Shown here piece after piece: positions 35,601 to 46,116 of a DNA stretch of 64,000 nt. Position 1 is the stretch's first letter, and every line of letters starts with the position of its first letter. The notes under the pieces were generated by a model. It was not told the origin of the DNA and searched no databases. It worked only from the letters and a program-made list of their open reading frames with translations. This DNA is from Parascedosporium putredinis (taxonomy: Eukaryota > Ascomycota > Sordariomycetes > Microascales > Microascaceae), in NCBI GenBank assembly GCA_949357655.1, contig CASHTG010000016.1:1984001-2048000 (forward strand), written 5' to 3'. The position numbers were made by a program, and so were the translations under genes.

Positions 35601-36859
35601 TGACTCGAGTGTTCACTCGGTTTCTCCCTCACCCTCTTGCCCTCTTGCCCTCCTATGCTCACTTGACCGAACTTCCTTTTTCTACCCTCTCTTCTTTTGG
35701 ACGCGCTGTTGTGTCTTCCTTTTATTGCTTTTAGGGTTCTAAATCGGGTACAGCCGTGATCAGGTCTCGCCATATTATCCCGAGTGTCGGACCTCACATC
35801 CTCCCAACCAGCCAATCCTCGGTCTTATCTACGACTTTCGTTCCTTTTCCCTCGCATCCCCTCTTCTTCTAGACGTCAGCCACACCGGGACATTGATTCT
35901 GAACCTTTCTTCGCGGTCATCATCTCTTTTGATTGACATAGGGCTCAGGTGCTTCCCGCGTTCAGTCTCGTGTCGTAGCCCACCCCCATTCGCCCTTGCT
36001 CTTCGGCTTCGGCATCCCATCTCTGGGCATTATTAAACAAAACAGGAAAGAAAACACCCTGCGGGCTGCTCAACCTGAGGCTTTTCACCACCACGTCCAT
36101 CGTGCCCAACGACCTGTCCCTTTTCTGCAAAGTGACCCGCCCTTCAGCTCTGCGCGTGTGGGGGTTCTTTCTCGGCCGACAAGGGGGAATAGTGATATAT
36201 TCTCAGAGCGTACCAAGAGGGTCACCAAAAAGGGCGCCAGCAGCCCGGTTTGCCGCTTTCCCACAATACATACGACCGGGTCCCTGCAAGAATACGCGAA
36301 AGAAGAAGCGCCCTGGAACCTCGTTCCCATCTTTTGTTTGGTAATAGTACGCCCTCTCCTCTCTCTTCTCAGCTTCCTACCACCCTCCCGCCCGCCGCCA
36401 CCGCCCACGCCCAGCACGACCTAGCACGCTTTTTCCGACTCTGGACACCCACCTTCACCCCCAAGGTCGTTCCTTCAAATCCACAATATTGCCCATCAAG
36501 GTGCTCTGGTCCCTTGCCCTGAGCCCACCCCCTCTTCCTTCTCGCACCTCACTTCATCTCCCCAATACAGGGAATCGAGCCATAAGGGTCCTAAGGGTAT
36601 GTGGATCGATATACTCCCACCTGCACGAGTTCTCTTGATAAATGAAGCTGATCGTCCCATCTTACCGTCCCTGCAGCGCTTCCATCCTCCCGGAACATCC
36701 TTAAGCACCAGTCTGCTCTTTGCGTCATCTGCACCGGAGAAACGCCTCAACATAGACACAGGCACCACGGCGTCTTTACACTTGCGCCTTCGTCGATCCT
36801 ATCCACCTCCCTTTGGAGCCACGCCGTATCCTCTTGACGTGCTTTAATCAACTTGCACC
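32633..36859. other. Intergenic region upstream of the zinc transporter
   Basis: About 4.2 kb with no supportable gene. A pyrimidine-rich CT repeat block lies near 34830-34890 and a TACCAAGGTA motif at 34638-34647. The last 450 bp contain CAAGGT half-sites described separately. A 214-codon minus-strand frame (33521-34165) has no recognisable content. Confidence 0.45.
36451..36502. promoter_or_regulatory. Zinc-response-like ACCTT / AAGGT half-sites
   Basis: ACCTT (36451-36455) and AAGGT (36463-36467) form an inverted repeat with a 7-base spacer, and a second CAAGGT lies at 36497-36502. Yeast Zap1 binds ACCTTNAAGGT, and Aspergillus ZafA sites contain CAAGGT. The block lies 358-409 bp before the ZIP transporter start, so control by a Zap1/ZafA factor is plausible. 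The spacer is longer than in the yeast site. Confidence 0.45.
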
Positions 36860-38981
36860 ATGGCGCCGATCTCAGGCCCCATCACCGGCCTTTTGAGCCT
36901 TCTGCTCCTCTGTCCCGGAGCACTCGCACAACACAACCATGTCGCGCGGCAAGACGCCGCAACGACCACCACTAGCGCCGCCATTACCGCCGTCACCGGC
37001 TGCCATCTTCATGACACCACAGTGTATGTTTACCCCTCCCCATCTGCTGCCCTTTTTCGGCTCCGAGTCTTGCACCTTTTGGGTCCAGGCTTACTCAGTC
37101 TTGCGCTTCCTATCCTTCCCCTCCGGGTATGAGGAGGCAGATACAACACAAGAACGCCTCAAAGCAAAACATTCTGACGCGTCTATGCTAGATATTGTAT
37201 GGTCGGATCGGAAGAGTACGTTGTCGACACCACAGTCACGGCCACGGAAGAGCTGCCAGCTAGTTACACCGGCTGCCACACGCACGGCAGCGACTTGTGA
37301 GTTTCTATGACCTAGTGGTTTGAGTTGGGTAGATGTGCTGATCCCTTCTTGTTTTCTATTTTTAATAGGTACTGTCTTTCTCCCGATGGCGACGACGTCG
37401 CTGTTTCTCTGCCCGCCGAAGAAGGCGAGGCTGGCCATGACGAGCACGACGATCACGACGGCGAGGAATCTGGCGAGAGCGAAGAACCCGCCGGAGAAAA
37501 CTGCCACTTCCACGCTGGCGTAGAGTGAGTGTTGCTTTCAACCTTTGGTTCCTGGACTTTGAGAAGATTTCGAATTGCTGACCTTTTCCCTCTTTTTCTT
37601 CTTTTTCCCTTGCACCAGACACTGTGTCAGTTCGGGAGAATCCGAATCTGCATCTTCGGATGGTTCATCCACCGGCTCATCAGCATCGAGATGTAACAAG
37701 GTGGACCGAGACTACAATGTGCCCCTACGAATCGGACTCATCTTTGCCATCCTCGCGACTAGCTCTCTTGGTAAGCGTCTCGAGGCAACTTGGTTCCTTT
37801 CATTCATTATTAGTGACACGAGCTAATTGCGGGTTGATTCTACTTGACAGGTGTCTTTGCCCCCATCTTCCTTGTCAAGTATCTCCCCGCGAAACTCAAC
37901 GTTGTCTTGATCACGATGAAGCAATTCGGCACGGGAATCATCATCTCTACGGCGTTTGTTCATGTGAGTATCCAATAACCTCTTTCGAATCAGTTTTCTT
38001 CTTATCGTACTGACCCCAGCCTCCTCTTTCCGACAGCTATTTGTACATGCTACGTTGATGTTCGAGAACCAATGCCTGGGCGAGCTCAAATACGAGGGAA
38101 CGGCGGCGGCCATCCTCATGGCGGGTCTCTTCATCTCATTCCTCGTCGAGTACTTTGGCGAGCGATTCATGCGATCTCGTCTCAACAAGAAGATGATTAA
38201 CGGCAGCCCCGAAGGATACTCGATCGAGAAGCACAATGCCTCGCTTGAATTGGTCAACATCACTGTGATGGAGGCGGGCATCATCTTCCATTCCCTGAGT
38301 AAGGCCTACTGACTGCCCTTGCTTTCCATGTCTTGAATTGTGACTAACCTGTCACTAGTCATTGGTGTCACCCTCGTTGTCTCTGGCGACTCCTTCTTCC
38401 TCACCCTTTTCATCGTCATCGTCTTCCACCAATTCTTCGAGGGCCTCGCGCTCGGTTCCCGAATTGCCGCCCTCGGCACCAACAAGCACTACGCCCTCGC
38501 CGGGCTCGGACATCACTCGGAGCACCAGCACGGTCCGGGTCATCACCATCACCACTCGCACAACCCCGAGCAGACAAGCGACTCCCTCTCCAAGGCGGCA
38601 GGAGGAGAGGCTACGCCATCGCTGAACGGTTCTGCCGTTAACCGCGAGGAGCCTGAGGCGGCAGCTGGAAAGTCAAACTTCCCCATGTCGCAAAAGATGA
38701 TTCTGGCGACCTGCTTCGCCCTGGTCACTCCCATCGGCATGGCCATTGGTACCGGTGCGCTGTCGGTATTTAACGGAAACGATCCGGCGACGGTAATTGC
38801 TATTGGCACGCTGGATGCCTTTTCGGCCGGTATCCTCGTCTGGGTTGGTGTTGTGGAAATGTGGGCCGCGGATTGGATGGGCGGCGAGATGGCGGAGGCG
38901 TCGGCTTTTACGACAACCATGGGCCTGTTTGGCTTGATTGCCGGCATGGCGCTCATGAGCTTGCTCGGAAAGTGGGCGTAA
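36860..38981 (+). CDS. ZIP-family plasma-membrane zinc transporter with Cys/His-rich ectodomain
   Basis: Imports Zn2+ across the plasma membrane. Seven exons: 36860-37023, 37192-37296, 37369-37524, 37619-37770, 37851-37963, 38037-38298 and 38359-38981. All six introns are GT-AG, and the phases join into 524 residues with no break. An N-terminal signal (TGLLSLLLLCPGALA) leads into an ectodomain with three Cys-X-His units: GCHLHDTTVYCMVGSEEYVV, GCHTHGSDLYCLSPDGDDVA and NCHFHAGVEHC. The second and third are separated by a His/Asp/Glu-rich stretch. Membrane segments include LRIGLIFAILATSSLGVF and GTGIIISTAFVHLFVHATL. The metal site is FHQFFEGLALGSRIAALG. The loop between carries HHHHHSH. The extended zinc-binding N-terminus is like that of fungal ZIPs used under zinc limitation (for example ZrfC-type); that parallel is inference. 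It is one of the few unbroken genes here. Confidence 0.92.
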
Positions 38982-41043
38982 GCCATTTGCGCCTCCGTCC
39001 GTTGCGTGTTTGTTTCGTCTGTTTTTTTCCGCGTCTTTCTCTTATATCAATCGCCCTCCCGCCCTCCCGCCCACACCCCCTTCTTTCTCTACGCTCTGAT
39101 GAACTGGGTTCGGAATTCTGCTTTTTGTCTCTTTATTTCGGGCTTTTGCTCTCCTTTTTCTCTTCTCCTTTTCCTTTTCCTTTTGAGGGGATTGGGTCAA
39201 GCCCAATCCCCTTCCTCGGAAACTTTGAAAACGGGGTCTTGTCTAAGTCAAGGTTTCAAGAGCTGGGACCTTTTCGACACCTTTGTGTTTTTGTTTTTGT
39301 TTTTCCTTTTTCTCAAGGCGCCTCGTGTGTGCTCTTTCTTTTCGCCTCTGTTTCTTGTTCTTTCGTCTGGTTTCTCATAGGCCGCTTATACCACTCCGCG
39401 CGTGACGGTAGCAGGGAGGATGACATTTTGCATTCTGGTTACGACTGGGCCCCTAGGCCATTTCTTGCTCGCAAGCCAATGTATAGAATCTCGATTGACG
39501 AGATCAATGGATAGAATACAGGGTTAATGGATGGAATACCAAAAGTGTTTACTTTCAATACGAAATTTCTACATATTTCTTAATTCACTTGTCCTTTTCG
39601 AGGGCTTAGACGTCACTTGTCACTCGGGGAGTGGCGTTGGACTTGAACGCATGGCGTGCACCGATGGCGCTCGGGAGGGGAGACTGCCACTTGCAGATCA
39701 TGGGCTTTGGCCCCCAATCTGCATCTGCGTCGTACGAAGCGGAGTCGGGGAGGGTGCACTGGATTCGTCGGCGTCCGGAGTGCCCTCGGGCGCAAGCTTG
39801 GGCCAACGGCGGCGGGGTCCCTCCCGTATCTCGGCCTCGGGGGATGGCACGTATAGGTGATTGCTAGGGCATAAACAGGGTTGTGGAAGCTCAGCCATGA
39901 AGGTGCATTGGTTTTGGTCCTTTTTTCTCCTCATTTCTTTTCTTCTCCTTAAACCTTCTCCCTCAGCTCTCTTACTCGGTGGCTACGCTTACATCCGAGG
40001 AAAGGGGGAAGCGGGGACAGAAAGGCGTGCGGAGGGGGGCGCAGAGCTCGAACGATGCTGCAGGTCCATATAGATGCGAGGGTGTATAGCGGAGCAGGAT
40101 ATTAATTGTCCGCCCTTCTCCCGCCCCGCATCGCTCCCCTCCTTGTCCGCCCATGCCTTGTTCCCCGGTGAATTTTGGAATACAGGCAGAAAAGGACTTG
40201 GTTGCCGGCAAGATGATGAGGAGAAGACGCACCGAGGGAACACGGGCGAAGTCGAGGTTCGGGGAATACGAGCGGGAGAAGAAGGAAAAAAGGAAAAGAA
40301 AATCAAGATTTTACCTTTTAGGACGGGAAAGCGTGAGGTCAAGGCAACTGCCGCATGGTTGTCTTTAAGCCTCCCCGGAGATGGAATCGTCGATTAATTT
40401 ATCCTGGCCCCATTCTATTGCTCGAGAACTCTCCTGGCAGGTCGTTTCATAGGCGGAGCTGTCTGCGAGCTCTCGTCACACACACACGCTTGAGTCTTGG
40501 CCATTTGAAGCCAATTCAGGCACCATCGCGGAAACCCACACTCTTGCAATCGAGGGGACATGTCAGACGGACCACCCTCTTTGCTGACCGGGAATTAGGG
40601 TACCTTTTTTTCGTTTCGATTCATCTTATTCTCCTTCTTATTCCTGCTTGCCTTTTCTGGGTTTTAATCTAATCAATTGCATCTCCCACCCCATCATGCT
40701 CCCATCTGAGGCGGTGTTGCTTATGAACCCCGCTTCTAGAGAGGGAGAGAGAGGACAGGAGGACGCCGGCTTGTGGGAGATGAGGTATAAGAGCTTTGAT
40801 CCCAATTCACCCATGACTTCCAAGGGAGAAGGGAGGAGTGGGATTTATTGCCTTTTTGCTTTTCTTGAGAACCTGGTGCCCTCCTGATTCCCGGCTTTGC
40901 GAGTTGGCTTTGTGTTGATCAGATCCCTTTTGCCGTCCCCCTTTATAAGTCTAGGGCGGAAAGTGCGAGAATAACAGGAGAGATCAGCAAAGTGAGAGTG
41001 AGAAAAACGAAAAAAGAGGATAACGGCAATTGCCACGAGAAGA
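38982..41043. other. Intergenic region, zinc transporter 3' end to GMC oxidoreductase promoter
   Basis: About 2.1 kb. The proximal part after the transporter stop is CT-rich (39000-39380), probably 3' UTR. No gene is supported. A TATA-like element precedes the next gene and is listed separately. Confidence 0.45.
40943..40949 (+). promoter_or_regulatory. TATA-like element upstream of the GMC oxidoreductase
   Basis: TTATAAG sits about 95 bp before the ATG at 41044, within CCCCCTTTATAAGTCTAGGG. Spacing and sequence fit a core promoter TATA box. No transcription start is known. Confidence 0.45.
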
Positions 41044-43791
41044 ATGGCTCCCTGTGGCTCCAAGATGTCGAGCCCCCGCGGCATCCTTGTCCGCGCCTTG
41101 ATCTCCCTCACCTTGTTTGGCACCGCGCTCGCCCGTCCGGCTCACGCCCGCGGGGCCCTGGTTAAACGACAGGAGGAGCTGCACGACGAGTACGACTTCA
41201 TCGTCGTTGGCGCCGGTACGGCGGGCTTGACGGTGGCTGATAGGTTGAGCGAGGAGGGCAAATGTTAGTGAAGAATCATGCCTGCTTGTTTTATCCAGCC
41301 TCTATCCCTTTTGGTCGCCTCTTTTGCCCCCTTTCCTGTTTTTGCTGGGTTCTTAGTGAATTACAGGGAAAGGGAGAAGGGCCATTCTTTGCCCTCGGAG
41401 AAAGTACAAGCTAATAGGAATGGCCGCAGACACCGTTTTGTGCATCGAGTACGGCTACCTCGACTCCTCCACCTCCATCACCACCGTGGGGCCGGGCTCC
41501 CGCCGCGACCAGTACCCCTCCGCCACGCGCTATTATAACATCACATCCGTGCCCCAGCCGGGACTCGCCGACGGCCGCAAGGCCGCCATGGCCGGCGCCG
41601 TCGTCGGTGGCAGCTCCGCCGTCAACGGCATGTTTTTCGACCGCGGGTCCGCCGAGGACTACGACATTTGGGTACGTGCTGCCGGCGAGTGGTCGGACGC
41701 GTTCGCCGAGCACTGGGGGTGGGACAATATCCTGCCCTACTTCCAAAAGAGCGTGACGTTCCATCCGCCGTCGGAGGAGATGGCGGAGCAGTACGGCATG
41801 ACGCACGATGCCGAGGCTGCGTATGGCGGATCGACGCCGATTCACTCGAGTTATGCGCCGTATCAGTGGGATGTTCAGCGTAAGTCGCGATATCGTAGAC
41901 CCACCCCTTGGAGGGAGAGAGTGTACACGAGAGAAAAGAGTACGACTAACGTGATGCGGTAAACTTTTAATAGAATACATCTGGGAGGGCTTCAAGCACA
42001 TTGACGGCGTCGAATTCCCCGTCGAGGGAGCCGACGGCCACGCCGTGGGCGTCTTCTGGTGCCCCAACTCCATCGACCCGTCGACCCGTACCCGCTCCTA
42101 CTCCAAGATCGGGCACTACGACACCGAAGACGGTCCGGGTCCCGCCTACCGCACCAACTTCCACCTGCTGCCCGCGCATCGCGTCACCCAGGTCATTCTC
42201 GAAGAAGCCGAGGACGACGAGGGCGTCTCCGCCTGGGAGGCCAAGGGGGTCCTCTTCACCCCGCGCGACGGGCCCATGCCCAAGAAGGCGTGGTCCGTCA
42301 AGGCGAGGAAGGAGGTCATTGTCTCGGCCGGCGCCCTACACTCCCCTCAGGTTCTGCAGAGGAGCGGCATCGGTCCCAGCGACATCTTGGAAGCCGCGGG
42401 CGTTACGCCCAAGGTTGTCCTGCCTGGCGTGGGTTGGAACTTCCAGGATCACCCCAACTACGGCATGACGTTTGAGTGTAGGTTATTTTCCCCTCTTGTT
42501 CTTGTTTTCTCTGCTTCCTTTATCCCCCACCCACTTTAGTTCGCGCGTGAAACCCGGCTAACCCACCCGCCCCATCGACCCCGGTGGCCACACAAACCTA
42601 CAGGGACCAAAGAAGACCTCGGCCCCACGCCCGAAGACTTCCAGACCAACCCCGAATTCCTCTCCCTCGCCGACGAGCTCTGGGCCGCCAACCAAACGGG
42701 CCCACACTCCGCCTACGTCAACAGCGGCGCCTTCCTACCCTTATCCGTGCTGACCGAGAACTACCTCTCCATCGTCGACGCCATCGCCGCCCAAAAGGCC
42801 GAGGACCATCTCCCCGAGGGTCTCGACCCCACGCTGTACGCCGGCTACCAGCAGCAGCTCCGCATCCTCGCCCAGACGTACAACTCCACCGGCACCGCCG
42901 TCCTCGAGCTGCCCTTTTCCGGCCGCTCCAGCTTCAGCCTCGTGAACCTGCACGAGCTCAGCCGCGGCTCCGTCCACATCAGCCCCGACGACGACGGTAC
43001 CTCGGACACGGGCCGCGGGGATGCCGAGCCCGTCGTGGACTACCGCGCCCTCGTCAACCCCGTCGATAACGAGGTCAACGCCATCATGGTCGCCTTTGTG
43101 CGTCGCTTCTTCGCCTCCGAGGCCATGGTCGATGCGCTCGCCCCCGTCGAGGTACGCCCCGGCCTCGAGGAGTATCCGGATGGCTCCGACGAGCTCGACG
43201 GCTGGCTCCGTAGGACTATTACCCCGAGCACCGGCCATCCCGTCGGTACCTGTTCGCTCGGGCCCCTGGAACTCGGCGGTGTTGTCGGGCCCGATCTCAC
43301 CGTCTACGGTACCAGGAAGCTGAGTATAGCGGATAACTCGGTCATGCCCCTCATTCCCGGCACGCATACCAGCTCTACGGCCTACGCTATTGGCGAAAAG
43401 GTAAGCTAACCCCGGCCGGCCTCTTGATTATTCTTTTTCTTTTTCTCTTTCTACCTCGACTTTGTTTCTCCTTGGCTTGCCATCCTTGCCAAAAGGAGGA
43501 GAATTGAATGCTGACAACACACCACCCCTAGGCTGCCGACCTCGTCAAGGAGAGGGCCGGCTGGTGGAAGGAGACGTACGAAGTCCCTCCTCCTCCCAAG
43601 GAGTCCGAGGAGCCAGTCGAACCCGTCGAGCCTGAAGAGCCAGAGGAGTCTGTCGACCCCGGTAAGCCCTACGATGAGGATGAGATTCGCGGTCCCCGCC
43701 CGTCGAGCCTGAAGAGCCAGAGGAGTTTGTCGACCCCGGCAAGCCCTACGATGAGGATGAGACGCGCGGTTCCCCGCCCGTCGAGCCCTAG
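41044..43791 (+). CDS. Secreted FAD-dependent GMC oxidoreductase with tandem acidic C-terminal repeat
   Basis: Oxidises an unknown alcohol substrate with FAD. The exons are 41044-41263, 41430-41879, 41974-42477, 42604-43400 and 43532-43791, with introns 41264-41429, 41880-41973, 42478-42603 and 43401-43531. About 743 residues, longer than the usual 600-650. A hydrophobic signal (LVRALISLTLFGTALA) and a Kex2-like LVKR site precede the FAD-binding YDFIVVGAGTAGLTVADRL. Further GMC signatures are GGSSAVNGMFFDRGS, KEVIVSAGALHSPQVLQRSG and the C-terminal GHPVGTCSLG with PGTHTSSTAYAIGEKAADL, which hold the active-site His residues. The layout resembles patulin-synthase-like and aryl-alcohol-oxidase-like fungal enzymes; the substrate cannot be told from sequence. 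The tail has two copies of a 26-residue unit (EPEEPEESVDPGKPYDEDE type). Its frame is broken by a CCCC run at 43694-43697 that needs one more C. Confidence 0.88.
43624..43791 (+). repeat. Tandem 78-bp coding repeat in the GMC oxidoreductase tail
   Basis: The block starting CGTCGAGCCTGAAGAGCC at 43624 recurs at 43701, 77 bp later as read and 78 bp if the missing C is restored, exactly 26 codons. The copies are nearly identical (SVDPGKPYDEDEI versus FVDPGKPYDEDET). A third partial unit (CGTCGAGCCC) ends at the stop codon. Confidence 0.85.
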
Positions 43792-44278
43792 GACCCTGAA
43801 ATTACGCCCGAGGAACCCCGCAAGTGATTTGCTGCCGATGGGTGAACGCAACTATGATGTGTTGACTGTCTCGCAGTCGTATTTGTGTAAAACGAAAACG
43901 AGGTTTCACTTCTAATCTTCACTTCTTGTACATCACTTTCTCCCTAGTTTCTCCATTTATTCCTTCTCCACGGACCATGTTCTCTTCTTTTTAGACAGTA
44001 GGCTTCTGCGACTGCGGTTGCCATGTCCTTCCGTCACACCATTGGAATAAAACACGAGGTACCGAGGTACTCATCGGAAAATAAATAAATATATGGATAT
44101 ATTGCTCAATGTGCTCTGGGAATATACTATGCTTTGCCTGGATGCTTTTTACCCACAATGTCAACGCCACAAAAACCATGCGAAGCCCATGCCATGCACC
44201 CTAGGAAAATGTAGGCCTAACGCCAGCGTAGAAAAAGAAGAGTAAAAAGAGAAAAACATGTCGTGGACCATTCATCCA
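43792..44278. other. Intergenic region, convergent 3' ends
   Basis: About 0.5 kb between the GMC oxidoreductase and the ESCO-finger gene. It contains TACCGAGGTA at 44060-44069 next to an AT-rich AAATAAATAAATAT stretch. No acetyltransferase-like coding sequence follows the finger gene here. Confidence 0.55.
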
Positions 44279-45187
44279 CTACAACAACCTCTGCCTTGTC
44301 CTGGTCCTCCTCGTCTCCGACCCCGTTCCTTCCCCTGTAGCCTTGGCGTGGCGGGTTTGATGCAACTTCACGTCGGCGGGGTGGAGCGGGTTATAAACGG
44401 TATCGCAGATCCTGCACTCTTTGAACGGCAGCTTTGCGGAGATATTCAAGGTCGTTTGCACTGTCTTCGCGCCAGGGGCTGTTCTCTGGGTGGAGGCAGG
44501 CTCCGGGGCGGCAGCAGCAGCGGCGGCCGCTTTGGCGGCATTTACATAAAAGGAGTAGGGCATATTGTAGACTGGCGTAGCGGTCTCCGGCGTCTGGGCA
44601 GGCGGGGAGCTGACAACGTCTCGCGGTAAATCCTTGTTTCGCCGGCTGGCTCGTCTCGTGGCCTGGGAGGTGGTTTCTTCTTTCGACTCGGCATTTGCTA
44701 TCCTCGGCTTGAAGAAACTGTCCAAAGCGCCTCTTCTCGAGCCTTCGTCCTCGTCTTCCGAAACGGCCTTCTTTTTGTTGTCCTCCTCTGCTGAGATGGG
44801 TGTGAGGGACGGCCGAATCTTGAGCCGCCTCGGACTCGTCCATTTCCTCATGGGTGGTGACGATGGGGGCGATGGGGCCGCCTCATCCGACACAGAGCCT
44901 GAGGACAGTCTCGCAACGTCACTCGAGGGCTTTGAAGCACGCGCCCAAGAGTTTGCCGAAGAGTTTGCCGAAGAGAAATAACTATCAATGGCGAGCTGGC
45001 CGGCCCCAGCCATCTTCTTTGGTACGACAACGGCTGGAGCCGGAGGCGGGGGTGGTGTGGGATCGGTCATGGGGGCCGCAGACTCGCTCCTTTGTCTCTT
45101 AGCGGGCGGCTCGGCGAGAGCGGATGCGTTTCGCTTCGAGTAGGTTCGGATGATGCGTCGGTTCGCAGCGCTGCTGGAGGCTGACAT
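44279..45187 (-). CDS. ESCO-type C2H2 zinc-finger protein (Eco1-like N-terminal architecture, no acetyltransferase domain)
   Basis: A single-exon, unbroken gene of 302 residues. The start is the ATG at 45187 in context GCCACCATG. The N-terminus (NRRIIRTYSKRNASA, then PPAKRQR) looks like fungal Eco1-type cohesion proteins. Motifs GQLAIDSYF and RRGALDSFFKPRI resemble PCNA-interacting (PIP) boxes but lack the leading Gln. Near the C-terminus VQTTLNI is followed by the zinc finger KECRICDTVYNPLHPADVKLHQTRH, with the Cys-X2-Cys...His-X3-His ligands. The protein stops about 20 residues later with a basic tail. No acetyltransferase fold follows, so it cannot itself acetylate Smc3. Similar finger-only proteins occur in other Pezizomycotina as far as I recall. 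A role near the replisome or cohesin is inference. Confidence 0.7.
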   Translation of the reverse strand: MSASSSAANRRIIRTYSKRNASALAEPPAKRQRSESAAPMTDPTPPPPPAPAVVVPKKMAGAGQLAIDSYFSSANSSANSWARASKPSSDVARLSSGSVSDEAAPSPPSSPPMRKWTSPRRLKIRPSLTPISAEEDNKKKAVSEDEDEGSRRGALDSFFKPRIANAESKEETTSQATRRASRRNKDLPRDVVSSPPAQTPETATPVYNMPYSFYVNAAKAAAAAAAAPEPASTQRTAPGAKTVQTTLNISAKLPFKECRICDTVYNPLHPADVKLHQTRHAKATGEGTGSETRRTRTRQRLL

Positions 45188-46116
45188 GGTGGCTGCGGGA
45201 GACGAGGTCACGTCGCGCTGCCATTGCTTGGGACGGAGTCTCGATTCGTCGTGGGGCTTCTTTCTAGAGTCGGGAACTCTGGTTAGTTGCAGCCTCTACC
45301 TAGGTATCGTCATAACGGAGGAAAAAGACAGAGACTCACATAATGAATTCCGGAGAGCTTGGGGATGCATCGAGAAGGGATTTCGATGTGTCGTGTATGG
45401 AGATGGGAGCCATTTCCTTGCTCCTTTCGGTTCGCTGCCCCTTGTTTTGTGCCGTGACAATCAAGAGTCAGGGCCGGGGGCTTCGAAAAGGGAGGTTCCC
45501 AGAGGGCTGACGCGTGGAGTGAAAGAAACGCGCAAAGGGCCTATCGCGTTGATTTTGGTACGCAACAAGGAAGGATGAGATGGCACATAGCAAGAAAAGA
45601 TTCAAAGGAAGAAAAGAATGATCAGCCTAGAAAGCGAAAATATCATGTAAAAATGGTGCATGTATGATGAAGAGGGGTCGCAAGGGTAAACATCAACTGT
45701 TGGCGGCTCGAGAACGGGGAGGCTGAACAAGGTCGCAATCAAGAGTTTGTTGGTGTTGCTCGATTGGCTCTTGCTAGCGTCCCCACTAACCGGCGACTTG
45801 CGTATCGCGAAAAAGACGCGTCGTGCCGCGTTTCTTCGCGGGATCACGTGCGGGACATGGCAACGCCGTGCACTGAGGTCATTGACAGGACGAGGAGCCT
45901 GCACATCATCGGACAGTTTTGTGTAACCTTGCATAAATCGAGAGGCCGATGGATGATACCTTACAGATCGAGCTTGCGAGCGCATCGTTGGCATCAAGCT
46001 ATGACCGCTCCAAAATCGAGAAGCTCTACGCAGTGCAATGAAAAAACCCCATAGTTTGATATCATTTCACATTATTTGAATTAAAAGAGAAGAAGAGGGT
46101 AATATGGCTACCACCC
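45188..46116. other. Intergenic region between two minus-strand genes
   Basis: About 0.9 kb: promoter side of the ESCO-finger gene and 3' end of VMA12. It contains the perfect palindrome TACCTAGGTA at 45297-45306. Open frames on both strands show no recognisable content. Confidence 0.45.

Noticed and set aside
42741..43367. A 208-codon minus-strand frame opposite the GMC oxidoreductase
   Set aside because: Antisense shadow of a clear FAD enzyme in GC-rich codons.
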